Positions 34,257 to 45,663 of a stretch of 64,000 bases of DNA are shown piece after piece. Under the pieces are notes generated by a model that worked only from the letters and a program-made list of their open reading frames with translations, did no database searches and was not told the DNA's origin. The stretch is from Agrypnia vestita (taxonomy: Eukaryota > Arthropoda > Insecta > Trichoptera > Phryganeidae). Each line of letters opens with the position of its first letter. Position 1 is the first letter of the stretch. Both the position numbers and the translations under genes were made by a program. Where the stretch lies: assembly GCA_016648135.1 (NCBI GenBank), contig JADDOH010002129.1:248001-312000 (forward strand), given 5' to 3'.

Positions 34257-35539
34257 TAACTAGTAAATTCATTATAGGTTTTTCGGTAAGCCGATTTATT
34301 GGTCAATAAATTTATTATTACGTAATAATACATTCAAACTACGAAATTAGGCAACGATATTTGCAGAAAGCAGGATCTTAGAGTATTTTGTTGTGCGGTT
34401 CGTTTACAAGAATATTCGTGAAATTTTCTACGGCGTAGTACAATGCGCGTACGTGCGTTGAGGATCCGAGATTAACTATCGTGAAAATGGGACTGTGGGA
34501 CTTGATTGATTATTATTAAACCTTTACCGGAAATGTCTGATAATTAAATTAATAATAATAAAACTAATGGATTATACAACACGCTTTCGGCAAATATAAA
34601 GTTTTAAAACTTATTGATCTAGTTAGGAAACATACAACAATACTTGTAAGATATTTAGCTTTGCAAGATGCCTTTTGAAAAAAAATTATAGCTTTACCAC
34701 TTTCAAGAGATACATGCAGTAGATTCTAAGTCAGAATGAGACTTTGATATTTTTTAAAGTAACATATGCTAATGTTGTATTGTGCAATATATTTGGTTGC
34801 TCTAAGGTTTGTCGACTTTTTCTTATTTCGCATCATATACAATTTTATTAAATTAATTTTCCGAGTATTTTTTTTTAAATGGCTTTTAATATTTTATTGA
34901 CATATACTGTCTTTGTGATCGTGATTTTGGTTGCCTCCTTATGTGTTTTGATAATACTGTTTAGCTTGTAAGGATGTTTCTCTGTTTTTACTATTTTTGC
35001 ACCGTTTGCACGCAAATAAATAAATAAATACAACACGTGTGTAGAAATTTATTTCTGAGACAACAGAGAAACAAGAACAAATTGCCTAATAAAAGGACTA
35101 CGCTGTCATATTTTCTACTACTTGTACCATGGAAGCCCGACTTTCTTAAAAGCCGCAGGCAGACATATGATTTAATATTAAATAATAAACCTCACGATGA
35201 ACATCAAATTGAATTGCAGTGTTTTTTCGAATCATGTATTTCATCCCACGTTTTAGTACCCTTTACCCTCGGCCTGGTTTTCTTCTAGATTGTTCTTACG
35301 GCGAAAACCAATATATCAGATTATATTCCCTCCAATACAACGGTACACGACCGGTGGAACTTATTTCATATTTGTACAACGTGCGCAGTCGGCATTACAG
35401 GGTGCTGATTATACCCTTATTTTTTATTTTTTTTTATTTAAAAAGTAATGGAAACCTAAGAGACATTTTTACACGATTCAATATAAGAAAATATAATAAT
35501 GTAATTTAGATACAAAGGAATTTATATTTGGCCGAGTTT
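34257..35539. other. Unassigned AT-rich stretch
   Basis: Two 83-96 codon frames at 35037-35509 lack family resemblance. A TAAA microsatellite lies at about 35013-35029. Confidence 0.35.
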
Positions 35540-36005
35540 TAATATTTTTGTCACATCTTGTCATGTTTGGTCTGTTGTGGCAGGTTCATTGTACAGGTTT
35601 AGTCCGTTGCAAATTATTCGGGATTGTCCTGTTTTTGTTTTGGCATGTGTTATGTGATAGTTTTGAGCAATTCTAGTGTTGTGTTGGTGTTTTTCGTGTA
35701 TTTTGTCTAATTTTATGTCTTCGTCTTGTATTTCGCCAATTGCTAGTTTGTGAATGATTTTAAGTGTTTCGATTTTTGTAATGCTTTCGATGTTTAATTG
35801 TTGCGTTATACGGTATACAGTTTCAGTTGATGTCCGGTATTTCAGATCATAGACCATTTATAATATTTAGTTTTGCTGTCGTTGGAGTCCGTTTAGGTAA
35901 GTTTTGTTTACGGTTCCCCAGAAGGGTACCAAATATTCTATTCTAATCTTGACGTATGCCTGCGTATCCATTTGTTCAAACTAGTGGCTTCTTTAAAATA
36001 GTCTG
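35540..36005 (-). pseudogene. LINE ORF2 C-terminus (degenerate)
   Basis: On the minus strand 'FWGTVNKTYLNGLQRQQN' (about 35876-35930) is the RT thumb motif of Jockey/CR1-type LINEs (usually FWG...TYL..LQ..QN). After two stops it continues, from 35857, with 'LKYRTSTETVYRITQQLNIE', 'KIIHKLAIGE' and 'HNTR', and finally 'GLNLYNEPA' in place of the usual LYN.LP. The order fits one element read toward lower coordinates. Catalytic domain absent. Confidence 0.65.
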
Positions 36006-37065
36006 TCAGGTTTTTAAAGAGAATTTAATGTTCGATTGCTGAATTAACTGGACGTATAACAACCAAGACAAAATAACTCTTAATGCGTAGTTAAAATGAA
36101 TTTTATTACAATTTAGAAGTTATGCATCTTTGGCATGTATAAAATAAGCAGCGCATCCCTTCTCACAGCACATCCGCCAAAGTACAAAGAAATGCAGAAA
36201 TATTTGAACGTAAGGAAGCGCGAAACAAACCAGCCACATGAACTGACAATTAAAGAGATATACACAGATTACAGTTGGCGGAATATAGTTAGAAACAGAT
36301 TTGTATTAAATAACTTAATGGTGTGAAAATTCCCGTCGCATGACGCGTCCGCATTTTGTTGCATAATTAAAATGACCGTTGCATAAAGTATGACTTGTTT
36401 TGCAAAATATTATTTTAAAGCACTTCAAAACAAAAATATTATCACGTAACTAATAGAATGGACGCATATAGGTACAACAAACCAAATCATTAAATTCACC
36501 ATGCAGGCGCATGCAGTCAGTACATTAATTAAAGCATGAGTTGTACCAAAAAAATATATGTTGAAAAAAGATCTAAATTCATTATTCATTTAACAAAATG
36601 TTATGGTATATTAAAATCTGAAAATAATATAATAAAAATCAACTTGAAATTCCGAAGTCTATCCAAAAAAGATAATATACTTAGAATTTTATATGATATT
36701 TTATATATTATCAGGTTATGACGATGGATCCTGTAATACAACCCGTAACATAGGCCAAAAAAATTCTGAAGCTGAAATGAAAATCTGAAAATATTTTCAA
36801 AACAATGTTACAATGGAAACTTTCCATCGAAAATCCCGAAACAGTCCCGTGTAGTGAAGAAACATTTGGAACTTTCTGGAATATTTTGAAGCCGTATGAT
36901 ATGGTCTGAAACGGTTGAAAATTCTAGAGGGGGCTCAGTGTAGCTATAAATAAACCCCGCCAGGCGATCAAAAAAATTATGTTTAATTTCATGTAAACAG
37001 AGCGTGATTTGAAAGCGATAACAGACACCCGTATTTTGGGCTAATGTGATGAGTATGTTGATGTA
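36006..37065. other. Unassigned stretch
   Basis: Includes open frames of about 60 codons at 36135-36326 and 36536-36721 without recognisable similarity, and a TATA-like 'agctataaataaa' at about 36942. Confidence 0.3.
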
Positions 37066-37083
37066 TAGGTTAGGTTAGGTTAG
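37066..37083. repeat. Interstitial (TTAGG)-type telomere-like run
   Basis: TAGGTTAGGTTAGGTTAG, about three and a half units of the ancestral arthropod telomere repeat. Too short to be a telomere; interstitial runs this short are common in insects. Confidence 0.7.
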
Positions 37084-38040
37084 ATTCTATCGATGGAATA
37101 GTGACAACGCTACAAAAATATTTTAACAACACCTGTCTCCGACACGGAATCACCACACACTACATTAAGACATACACACCCTGCTTTCGGCACGGTACTG
37201 CAATATAGTACTTAACCTCAAACAAACTTGGACACACCCTGACTTCTGTACACTTATCACATTATTATGGTGGACCCTGCAATGCGATCCGAACCGGCGG
37301 CCAGAGAGGTCACATACACACGGCAGAATATCCCAGAAAACTGTACACAGAAGATTTTGAACGGTCGTGAAAACCTGAATTTTTTACGCGAACCAATTTT
37401 CCGTCATTTTTGAGTTTTAAGTAAACCCGTAAAATACCATTGCGTGAATCAAAACCTTCATTCATCAGATGTGAGCAAAATTGTCGAATACAAAGCTGGG
37501 GTTTTATTTGAAACAATTTTTTCTACACTCTGTACGTCCGCCATGATATAGTAAAATAAATATAAAAGCATAACTCACGTATATTTTCTTGTATTTATTT
37601 ATGGCACGTGAGGCTTTTTCCAATTCGCGATGGCAGTGTGACGCGGTCCTGATTCCTGAAAGCCTGGAGCCACTCCTCGCAGATTTAATAAAAAAATCTG
37701 TAACGGATTTCGCTGGGAGTTCCAGCGCAAACAGAATCAATCCTCGCGATCCCGCCCGCGATACACTTGATGGATCGCTTCTCCTCTAAATATAATAAAG
37801 AATATACACGTAGCAGTAAATCATTACAGCGGTTTATTAACTCTGTGTATTTTAGGCTTATTATTACAATATTAGGTCCTTACCAATGAATTTACCATTT
37901 TCTGACTCTAGCTCGTTTAAAGTTCGATATGTTGCATTCTAATTGGAATTTTAAATTCAAATTAATGTCATTTTAAAGATACTATATTCCTTTTCCAATG
38001 CTTGAAATTGTTAATTATCTAAAAAAAATAATGTATAAAA
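37084..38040. other. Unassigned stretch with a gag-like start
   Basis: 37268-37310 repeats the start block of the gag-like frame at 25399 ('tggaccctgcaat', 'cggccagagag'). A 66-codon plus-strand frame at 37589-37789, followed by 'aataaag', overlaps a 78-codon antisense frame; neither is recognised. Confidence 0.3.
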
Positions 38041-38717
38041 AAAAGTAACCCATAAAAACCAAGTTTTTACTATACTCCCTTTCTTTGTAAAATATAACAA
38101 TAATTAAAGACGAATTAAAACATATAACATAACACTAAACTTACAGAAATTTAATGTATTTCTAAAATGTCTAATGTTTTGAGATATCAAGATTTTGATA
38201 GATTCAATTATCATCAATATCGATCCTATGAATTTCCAGCGTCAAATGATTTAGTCAGAATCAGATTTGAGTAATGTAGAATTCTTCAAAACTAAGCAGA
38301 AATCTAAAAGAAATAAATTATTATTTGATTTTTTCCCAAACATCCCTATTTTGCTGTCATCTGTGAACCAACTGTTTTGTAAATTTTCGAAATTCGTAGT
38401 GATGTACCTATTATACCGACAGAGTAATTCAAATTTAGAAAATATTCCGCGACGTTATCGGGCCGCCGCGCCGTTGCTAATCAAACTTTTCTAATGATTC
38501 CCAATTTGAAAAAACCAATAAAATTTCTAAAAATTTCCAAAATTATACTATAATAATTATTATTATTTTTAACAAAAATTTGATAGATCTTCTTGATCGC
38601 CGCCGCGAGTCTGCTTGCAAAGTTTCAGCTCGATTGGACAACGGGAAAAGGGTTAAAAATCGATCCAAAGTTTTTTCGACGGCAAGCAAGCAGATGCCAC
38701 ATAATATAAAGGGAGTA
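38041..38717 (+). repeat. Family C repeat, copy 1
   Basis: Begins 'agtaacccataaaaaccaag' with 'actccctttctt', and ends 'gatgccacataatataaagg' plus 'gagta'. The interior includes 'gtttcagctcgattgga' and 'acgggaaaagggttaaaaat'. Matching copies lie at 39490, 44055, 44911 (partial) and, inverted, 52547. Ends contain 'actcccttt' and its inverse 'aaagggagt'. No transposase; frames such as 38267-38494 follow from the conserved repeat sequence. Confidence 0.75.
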
Positions 38718-39489
38718 AAAAAAATGTATAAAGATAGTTTTATTATACAATGGTTATTATACCTGGTTCAATTTTAAAAAGGAAATATTTTTTACACTGG
38801 TTGAAATCACAACGGTTAAGGAGATAAACGACAACATAATTAGATAAGGGAGGAATATTAAAAAATGCAATCTTTGATGTCGCTTTTGATGTCATGTTTG
38901 TCTCCGTAAGTGTTGACATCTTACCCAAAATATAAACAATATTTTCTATTCACAGTTCAACTCCTCTGAAGTTTCTGCTTCCAGCTACGTATGCGTCGTC
39001 CAATATAAAGATAATTATTGAACTAATTTCAAAGGCCTCAGAAATCATTCGACGAATTATATAACACATAATAATTGTTTACAATTATTTGTTATTGCTA
39101 CCAAAACCCAATCATGTCGAAATAAACACATCATTAAGGAAATTAGCGTGCTGGAACCTTATGCTACGTAGGCGCCAATATTAGTATTGAAAAATTAATT
39201 GATAACGCTCAAAAGCCTCTAACGCAATTTCACATGGGACTAATTAATCTACATTATTGATAACGTTTGCCTTTGGCGCTCGATCATGACATGCAAATTA
39301 ATAAGGAGATTCTGAAATCATTGATGGGGATAATTGAAGAATAAGAATAACTTGCGTATAAAATAACACGAGAGGCACTAAAATGGTAAACAAAAATAAA
39401 CCAAGTTTCGACACAACATTTGGCCAAAGAAGCTATACCTATTTTGCAACAAGACTCTAAGACTTTGTTTCCCATAAAAAGTAAAAAAA
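38718..39489. other. Unassigned stretch between family C copies
   Basis: Nothing recognised. Confidence 0.4.
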
Positions 39490-40020
39490 AAAGTAACCAT
39501 AAAAACCAAGTTTTTATTATACTCCCTTTCTTCGTAAAATATAACAACAATTAAAGACGAATTAAAACATATACCATAACACTAAACTTACAGTAATTTA
39601 ATATATTTCTAAAATGTCAGATGTTTTGAGCTTTGATAAGACACTTCATGCTTTGAAGATTAAATTCTAAAAACATTTGTAAGTCAATTTAGATTTTCGA
39701 AATTCGTAGTGAAGTACCTATTATCCATACCGACGGAGTAATTAAAATTTAGTAAATATTCCGCGACGTTATCGGGCCGCCGTAATCAAACTTTTCAAAT
39801 GATTCCAATTTGAAAAAATCAATAAAATTTCTAAAAATCCGAAATTATACTATAATTATTAATTTTTTAACGAAAATTTGATAGATCTTCTTGATCGTCG
39901 CCACGAGTCTACCTGCCAAGTTTCAGCTCGATTGGATCACGGGAAAAGGGTCAAAAATCGATCCAAAGTTTTTGTTGACGGCAAGCGAGCAGACGCCACG
40001 AGTTAATATAAAGGGAGTAT
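39490..40020 (+). repeat. Family C repeat, copy 2
   Basis: Same end and interior blocks as copy 1, shorter by about 150 bp: the segment around 'agattcaattatcatcaata' is missing. Ends 'gccacgagttaatataaagg' plus 'gagta'. Confidence 0.75.
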
Positions 40021-40057
40021 AAATAGTAATCCTCAATGATTGCGTACAATTTTGTTT

Positions 40058-40095
40058 TGCATATTGCTGCCTTTGCTTTTAAAGCCTACATTTAC
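40058..40095. repeat. Family F right-end fragment
   Basis: 'gcatattgctgcctttgctt' followed by 'ttaaagcctaca' matches the right end of family F copy 2. It lies just downstream of family C copy 2. Confidence 0.5.
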
Positions 40096-40756
40096 CATAA
40101 TTAATGATAATCCCGAAACGCATAATATACAGTAACTGTGTTCTTAGAACATACATACAACAAAAAAAAATATTGCAAAAATGCTATTATTTTACACGAC
40201 TCAGAATAAATTTATTATCAAATACCCGTCAAATTGAGATTTTCGTCAATTTTTTGTGTCAATTTTTATGCCAATTAATAGAAAAGGAAGCTTGATTCTC
40301 CTACTGCAGTACCTTTTTCCTTCTCTAAATCTTCCTTTTTGCTTCTATATTCTTTTCCGGAAGTGATTAAATTGTTGTACCTCTTGTACAGTCGAGCGAT
40401 ACATTTGGTCTGACGAAAAATATAGTTAGTTAGGTAGGTAAATGCAAACTGATCAAGAACAAAATAGCTTTTCGCGACCATGAAGTTTATGTCCTAATAA
40501 CATATTAAGCAGATGTATTATTTAAAAAAAAGGAATCTTATACGGTCATATATTTAATAATAACGCAACGTGAAAAAGATATCTTTGTATTTTGCGAAAA
40601 TTTTCATGAATAATCAATTATTGTAACATGCAAACATTTAATTTGTGAATTCAGTTGGTCGTTAAATGTGCGATTGTAAATGTATTTCATATCAATATTT
40701 ACGATTATCTAACCCTGTATAAAAATCAGCACCATGAAATACATTTATATAATATA
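40096..40756. other. Unassigned stretch
   Basis: Part of this ('gcagtacctttttccttct', 'attcttttccggaa', 'cagtcgag') recurs at about 43790-43900, so it is a dispersed repeat of unknown type. Confidence 0.4.
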
Positions 40757-40935
40757 CTAGCTGTAACCCGTCAAAAATGACGGCACTTTTATTTATTTAT
40801 AAAAAAAGAAGTAACGAAAAAAAGGAAAAATAAAAAAAGAATTTTTTTAATATAAAAAAATTATGGACGTTACACGAAATTACGATGGACGTACAGTCGG
40901 GCGGATGGACATACAGCGAAATTATTATAATTGGG
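40757..40935 (+). mobile_element. Family B repeat, copy 4 (short)
   Basis: Starts 'ctagctgtaacccgtcaaaa', the same as copy 1, and ends with 'gggcggatggacatacagcg' plus 'aaattattata'. The GC-rich middle is missing. Confidence 0.55.
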
Positions 40936-40982
40936 ATTGTAACGAGGTAGTAAAATCGGAGGGAATTACGCACCATCAAAAT

Positions 40983-41450
40983 CTGTCGAACACTCCACAA
41001 TACTCTGGAGCACTCTAAAATCGACTGAGACATTTTCGTAAATACTATAAATGTCGAGGGAATGAATTAAAGGATCTCAAACATTCTAAAACCAATATTT
41101 TTAGTAGAAAAGGGCGGAAACTAGTGCGCACGGGACAATCATTAATATTACAGTGATAAAACCAGCGAAATAGTGTGACCAGTGCGTGTATAACCGAGTG
41201 ATATAAATATATTAGGGCGAAGTACTCACATGCGAAATTGAGCGGAATATTCTCGATAGTGATCGATGCGGTAGAAACAGAACGACAAAAAAGGTTCCAC
41301 AGATGAGTGCGAATTACAAAATTGCATATTTTGTGACTGTGAATTTAAGTAAAGTGCTGTAGTTAAGTTCGTATCCAGTGATCTTGAAAATAATAAACTT
41401 TTATTAATTTTAAGTGTTTTTAGCGTAACTCATAATTGTGAACGTAATAA
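40983..41450 (+). repeat. LTR-like unit, family E, diverged
   Basis: Has 'gggcgaagtactcacatgcg', 'cggaatattct' and 'gtgatc' blocks shared with 45520-45600, followed by 'aataataaacttttattaat' (poly-A signal zone) and 'gtgttttta'. Length about 470 bp, like the other family E units. Boundaries are approximate. Confidence 0.4.
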
Positions 41451-41765
41451 AGGGGTGGTTCAGAAGTTTATATTACAAGACGGTAACCAAGAATGTTCAC
41501 CGTTTTCTCCACAGACTTTTCAGAGAATGTAACCTTTACGAGGGATTGTTCCCTGCGTGGCCATCAGGTTGCTCTGTACACGTGGCAAACTTTCCGTAAC
41601 TACCCCTGTAGCCAAGTTTTCAGACGACAGAAGTTCACAAATATTTCCCCCCCTTTAAAACAAGCTTCATATTAAAGTATCGACAATAACTGTTAATGTT
41701 TGATACTTATTTCTTGAAAATTGTTTGAACGCTTAACGTGTTAAAAATAACTTTTATAGAAATAT

Positions 41766-42220
41766 TGCAACGAGACGTGGCTTTGGAAGACAAATAATAA
41801 CACTGCAAATTAATTATCAATTTATTTATAACTGATTAATTATTGAACTAAACGATATTCTTTAAATTAAACTATTGCTCAATATGTTAACCATATATGA
41901 ACACTTTATTATCACTGGGAACACTTTATATACTGCTCGTAGAACATTCAATTTTCACATGTAGCATTTATCGCATTTCTTTATTTTACTACTATCTAAT
42001 CACAACTCACTTTGCACCGTACGAACTGTATAAACAAACTACTTCTTGCGTGGCGCGGTATTGCCTTATACACGCGATTGAACCTCCTACATTATTCTAT
42101 TCTTTTATAGTATTAGGAGAAGGTTCGCATCGCTTCTAGGTTATTTCAGGCGTTTCCCAAATATTGTAGATAACTCTAGATTTACTATAGGCTGTTTTCG
42201 ACCCTTCATAGTATTGTGAC
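41766..42220 (-). repeat. LTR-like unit, family E, 455 bp
   Basis: On the minus strand it begins 'gtcacaatactatgaag' and ends 'attatttgtcttccaaagcc' plus 'acgtctcgttgca', parallel to the units at 16162 and 55997. Frames over it (41897-42139, 42141-42377) are incidental. No internal retrotransposon region adjoins. Confidence 0.5.
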
Positions 42221-43168
42221 TTATTACAAGTGATTCCGACAGTGCTCTATTCCTTCTGTTTTTCATTTCGTTACAATATTTTAGGTGTAAGACAGGTAAG
42301 GTGATACCTCTGAACGTCATCCAAAACGTGCCAAACAAATACTGCACGTGCCCGCCAGCATACGATGCAAACCGCATCTAAATGCATCCACCGAGAACAG
42401 GCTTGCCATTTCAGGAAGCTTCTTCACTATACCATAGATCCCGATCACGTCAGTAGTGATAAGCGCGCACTCCTCGACACCGAGTATTTAAATATAGAAT
42501 TTAATTTTTGGTGCTTTAATTATTTCGGTGTGAATCTGTGAATAGGTTTAACCCTCTAATTTATCACTACACGCAACCCTTCATACAATCCTTCACACAT
42601 TTTAAAAGGCATGTGGGCCTTGATTATAATTTACCTGTTTGATATGATTCAACATTGGGTAAATCAAATAAGATAAATCAATTTACATCATCGTCTTCAC
42701 TCTTGACTCTACAACCCCTGGAGGGTCTTGGCCTCCTCAAGAGTCTTCCTCCAGTCATCTCGGTTTATTGCCAGCTCTCTCCAGTTCAGAAGCTCCAAGG
42801 CAGATACGTCTTTGAGGACGTTGTCGCTCCAGGAAAATAATATATAAAAAATATTTGACCTTTTTTCCTTAAAGTAAACCTTGTATTACACACACGTAAG
42901 TTATTTTTTACTCCTATAGTCTTGAGATAAGCAGAGCCTCTCATAATCGGTTCTATAAATAATCTAAAAACCTATTCGGGTAGAGGGTGTGGCATAAATG
43001 GAAGATTTTTTCGGTTATGAATGGGAATATAGATAGTGGCTTTGAATTATTTTTAGATTTCTACGTTCTACGTAAGTAGTTCATTCTTAGTCTTTTTTTA
43101 AAAAATAAAAATCTCCAAGAAGTTATTACTTTTGTAGGCAACGACGATTTGTCTATACATGTATATAT
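42221..43168. other. Unassigned stretch
   Basis: Nothing recognised; a 61-codon frame at 42655-42840 has no family resemblance that I can confirm. Confidence 0.35.
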
Positions 43169-43176
43169 GTATTTAT

Positions 43177-43400
43177 CAGGGACGTGCATTGAGGACAAGA
43201 AGCATGCCTTTTTCCTCGGCATATATTTATATGTTATTATATAATAAATCTTGTAATATTCTTATCACAATAATTAACAAATTATTCAGATTTAAATATT
43301 TCATAATATTCCGCGAGATGAATATTTAATTTCGATTTTTTTTTCAAATATACATATGTTAAATAAAAATCATGCTCCTTGTTCTCACTGTATGCCCCTT
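43177..43400. mobile_element. hAT-type MITE, copy 2, exact 8 bp TSD
   Basis: Left end CAGGGACGTGCATTGAGGAC, right end ...TATGCCCCTT, interior as in 34027-34248. The 8-mer 'gtatttat' is repeated exactly at 43169-43176 and 43401-43408, the target-site length of hAT elements. Non-coding. Confidence 0.85.
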
Positions 43401-43596
43401 GTATTTATCATACCAATCTACACAAATGAATCATTTTAACAAATTATTAAGGTTTTAATATTTCATAATATTCTGCCAGATGAATATTTAATTTTGATTT
43501 TTTTTCAAATAAATATATGTTAAATAAAAATCATGCTCTTTGTTCTCACTGTATGCCCCTTGTATTTATCATACCAATCTACACAAATGACTCATA
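43275..43596. repeat. 161 bp tandem duplication of MITE half plus flank
   Basis: Units about 43275-43435 and 43436-43596. The MITE's right half, one target-duplication copy and flanking 'cataccaatctacacaaatg' recur 161 bp downstream ('gtatgcccct' at 43390 and 43551). The duplication therefore happened after the MITE inserted. Confidence 0.8.
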
Positions 43597-44054
43597 TTAT
43601 TCACTCAGTATATTTCACATTTTTTAAAATATTTCTTTTAATTTTTGAGTTACGAATAATTTTGCCAATGTAGAATCTAAAAATGAATCCAGGATATGTA
43701 ATTGTCAGGTTTACGGATGGGTAAACAGTAATGATTCTAGTGGACTGTATAACAATCGTTGGAACGGAAAAGTAAGCCTGACTCTCCTGCCGCAGTACCT
43801 TTTTCCTTCTATGGTGACAATATTCTTTTCCGGAAATGATTTTATTATTGTACCTTGTCTACAGTCGAGGATAGATTTGGTCTGATGAAAAAGATAATTA
43901 GTTAGGTAAGTAGGTAAATGCTAACTTATCCAGAACAACACGTTTATTCGCGACCACGAAGTCGAACCACGAATATTTAACAGTTACGCGACGTGAAAAA
44001 GTAATCTGTTCGTGGACCGGTCGTAATTCCTCGTAACAAGTCGATTACAACACT
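43597..44054. other. Dispersed repeat of unknown type
   Basis: 43785-43960 matches 40300-40470 ('gcagtacctttttccttct', 'ttagttaggtaagtaggtaa'). No coding region. Confidence 0.4.
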
Positions 44055-44910
44055 AAAAAAACTAACCCATAAAAAACAAGTTTTTATTAAACTCCCTTTC
44101 TTTGTAAATTAAGTTTACTGTCATGGAATTAAATAGTTGATTGACTGAAAATGAAACATGTCTAGAAAAATATATTTGTCAAAAATCTCTAAAAATATGT
44201 CTTTATCTCCATTTGAATTTTCTTTTCATTTTATTTCCTCTTACATTCCTTTTGGCGAATGAAAATCTTAATAATTAAAGACGAATTAAAACATATAAAA
44301 TAACACTAAACTTACAGGAATTTAATATATTTCTAAAATGTCAAATGTTTTGAGCTTTGATAAGACACTTCATGTTTGAAGATTAAATTCTAAAAACATT
44401 TCCCAGTCAATTTAATCAAGATCTTGATAGATTCAATTATCATCAATATCATACTTTATGAATTTCCAGCGTCAAATGATTTAAAATCGTCTGAATTAGA
44501 TTTGAGTAATGTAGCAGAAATTGAAAAGAAATAAATTATTATTTGATTTCTTCCCAAAAAACCGAATTTTGCTGTCATCTGTGAACCAATCGAAATTTGT
44601 AATGAAGTACCTATTATACCGACGGAGTAATTCAAATTTTAAGTATTCCGTGACGTCATCAGGCCGCCGCAAACTTTTCTGTAATGATTCCAAATTGAAA
44701 AAAAAACACTTACATTTCTAAAACTTCATAATTATACTATAATTATTAATTTTTTTTAACAAAAAATTGATAAATCATTTTTATCGTCGCTACGAGTCTG
44801 CTTGCAAAGTTTCAGCTCGATTGGATTACGGGAAAAGGGTTAAAAATCGATGCAAAGTTTTTTCGTCAGACAAGCAAACAAACAGACGCTACGAGTTAAA
44901 AAAGGGAGTA
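44055..44910 (+). repeat. Family C repeat, copy 3, with extra segment
   Basis: Carries the family C start ('actaacccataaaaaacaag'), interior and end ('gagttaaaaaagggagta'). About 165 bp at 44110-44270 has no counterpart in copies 1 and 2, so it is either an insertion here or a deletion there. Confidence 0.7.
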
Positions 44911-45224
44911 AAAAAGTAACCCATAAAAACCAATTTTTTACAAAACTCCCATTCTTATTTAATCACGTTTGGTGTATACCAGACGCGTCGGAGTCATTAC
45001 TCAGTTGTATGAAAAAACCATTAAAAATTTGAAAAATCCAAAATTATACTATAATTATTCATTTTTTTTAATGAAAATTTAAAAGATCATTTTGATTGTC
45101 GCCACGAGTCTGCATGCAAATTTTCAGCACGATTGCATCACGGGAAAAGGGTTAAAAACCGATCCAAAGTTTTTTCGTCAGACAGACAGACAACCAGATG
45201 CCACGAGTTAAAATAAAAGGAGTA
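44911..45224 (+). repeat. Family C repeat, copy 4 (interior deleted)
   Basis: Starts directly where copy 3 ends, with 'agtaacccataaaaaccaat', then jumps to the 3' part ('ttttcagcacgattgcatca', 'ggttaaaaaccgatcc') and ends 'gccacgagttaaaataaaag' plus 'gagta'. Head-to-tail with copy 3. Confidence 0.7.
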
Positions 45225-45663
45225 ATAAAATAAAATAAGAGATAAATGGTTTCGACTTGATGTCTCACAACGATTCAAAGTCATTTATCGCCTCAGAATT
45301 GCAGATACATGATGTGACAAATCAAAAAATTTGTGCATTTTCAAAAAAGTCCAAGTACCTACCCACATAGAATTCGAAAACCAGCGTATTGCCTAGGTAA
45401 AGCGGAATAGACAGTGGCGCAGTTTAAGTTTATTTTGACATTTATATCGGCATGTTATCAGCCGCGGAACGACGGCCATGAAATTTAGGAGCGACAGATA
45501 TTAAGCGAAATAATCGAGCGAAGCACCCAACTGGTGATTTAAATAAGTGACTACTTACGTGCGATTTCAAATGGAATGTTCTAGAAAGTGATAAGTAAAG
45601 TGTTACCCAGCGATAATAAAGTATTAATAACCGAGTGATAAATTGTGAAATAGTGTGAATTAA

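Noticed and set aside
37066..37083. Telomere or subtelomere
   Set aside because: Only about 3.5 TTAGG units in isolation, with no longer array or subtelomeric repeat nearby.
38267..38494. Conserved peptides in family C (also 44521-44721)
   Set aside because: Similarity between copies is explained by overall nucleotide identity of the repeat; frames are broken in copy 2 and no transposase motif is visible.
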